NCBI GenBank assembly: GCA_017561885.1 | Contig: JAFZBF010000017.1 | Span: forward strand, 1 to 44,871 | DNA length: 44,871 nt | Source: Bacteroidales bacterium | GTDB lineage: Bacteria > Bacteroidota > Bacteroidia > Bacteroidales > UBA932 | Direction: 5' to 3' | Shown here: one piece after another, positions 44,634-44,871 of the stretch | How positions within the stretch are numbered: the stretch's first letter is position 1 | Layout: each line of letters begins with the position of its first letter | Program-made: the position numbers and the translations under genes | The notes under the pieces: model-generated | What the model saw: the letters and a program-made list of their open reading frames with translations, nothing else | What the model was told of the DNA's origin: nothing | The model's database searches: none

Positions 44634-44731
44634 AGGTCAGTGTATTGTTGAGTTGTTCAATCTTTTCCGATTCCCTAAAATTAAGAAAAACCGCAAATAA
44701 ATGCTAAATTTGCTGCGCTAATTACAGTTTT
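44634..44731. promoter_or_regulatory. Divergent promoter region of the GH54 gene and hisS
   Basis: TAAATTTG (44705-44712, plus) is a good -7 element 19 nt before the hisS start, without a clear -33 partner. On the minus strand TAATTTTA (about 44690-44683) is a possible but weaker -7 for the GH54 gene. Confidence 0.4.
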
Positions 44732-44871
44732 ATGGCACAAAAACCTTCCATACCCAAGGGTACACGCGATTTCGGTCCGGTCGAGATGGCCCGCCGCAAT
44801 TATATATTCTCAACCATCAGCGATGTCTTCCATCTGTTCGGCTATGCGCAGATAGAGACTCCCGCCATGGA
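44732..44871 (+). CDS. hisS: Histidyl-tRNA synthetase, N-terminal fragment cut by window end
   Basis: The 46 visible codons begin [19 protein letters not shown], with the KGTRDF motif typical of HisRS, and continue [21 protein letters not shown], which matches class II motif 1. The gene runs off the right end of the window. It attaches histidine to tRNA. A TAnnTTTG element lies 19 nt upstream. Confidence 0.9.
   Translation, partial: MAQKPSIPKGTRDFGPVEMARRNYIFSTISDVFHLFGYAQIETPAM

Overview
The window looks like a chromosomal segment of a Bacteroidota bacterium, most likely order Bacteroidales. The evidence is the promoter style (several copies of the -7 element TAnnTTTG, the best with a TTTTG 19-20 bp upstream), mostly absent Shine-Dalgarno sequences, and families typical of the phylum: GSCFA, DUF3078, DUF2207, DUF6249, DUF6515, DUF6807 (PmoA-like), a CCDC81-type HU protein, fimbrillin-like lipoproteins and an archaeal/eukaryote-type prolyl-tRNA synthetase. 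I saw no tRNA, rRNA, CRISPR array, transposase, integrase or phage gene. The window is mostly housekeeping, with a few accessory surface and carbohydrate genes.

Layout: 1-223 is a tandem intergenic repeat rich in hairpins. 315-2612 is a LemA/DUF2207 pair. 2620-6762 (minus) is a surface unit: an unlisted 45-residue ORF, a 1002-residue modular secreted protein with MABP-like N-terminal repeats and two fibronectin III domains, and a fimbrillin-like lipoprotein. 6935-8208 is a DUF6249 membrane protein, an ECF sigma factor and a two-helix membrane protein that may be its regulator. 8283-11815 holds an alkaline phosphatase, a Gfo/Idh/MocA oxidoreductase and a DUF6807 lipoprotein, facing an aldehyde dehydrogenase. 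13336-21391 is an information-processing run: HU-like membrane protein, dnaG, metG, recX, prfB (with the programmed +1 frameshift) and class I fumarase. galE and a repeat-rich DUF6515 protein follow.

23715-29202 (minus) is a likely operon: FKBP-type isomerase, MsbA-like ABC exporter, dCMP deaminase, S41 protease and GSCFA protein. recQ runs into tilS, and proS, DUF3078 and tilS form a second minus-strand run. Next come an aromatic- and Ser/Arg-rich lipoprotein and an outer-membrane beta-barrel protein. sppA, a VKOR-thioredoxin fusion and a very large GH54 arabinofuranosidase-like lipoprotein lie on the minus strand; hisS starts at the right edge and is cut by the window end.

The most interesting pieces are: (a) the GH54 protein, with all catalytic and cysteine positions I recall from the fungal enzyme (including a vicinal Cys-Cys), only 5 bp upstream of a VKOR-thioredoxin fusion that should form disulfides; (b) the MABP-like repeats in the surface protein and its 45-residue leader ORF; (c) a perfect 11-bp inverted repeat flanking the alkaline phosphatase promoter; and (d) promoter elements whose first three bases are the stop codon of the preceding gene. 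Family assignments rest on motifs read by eye, with no database search.
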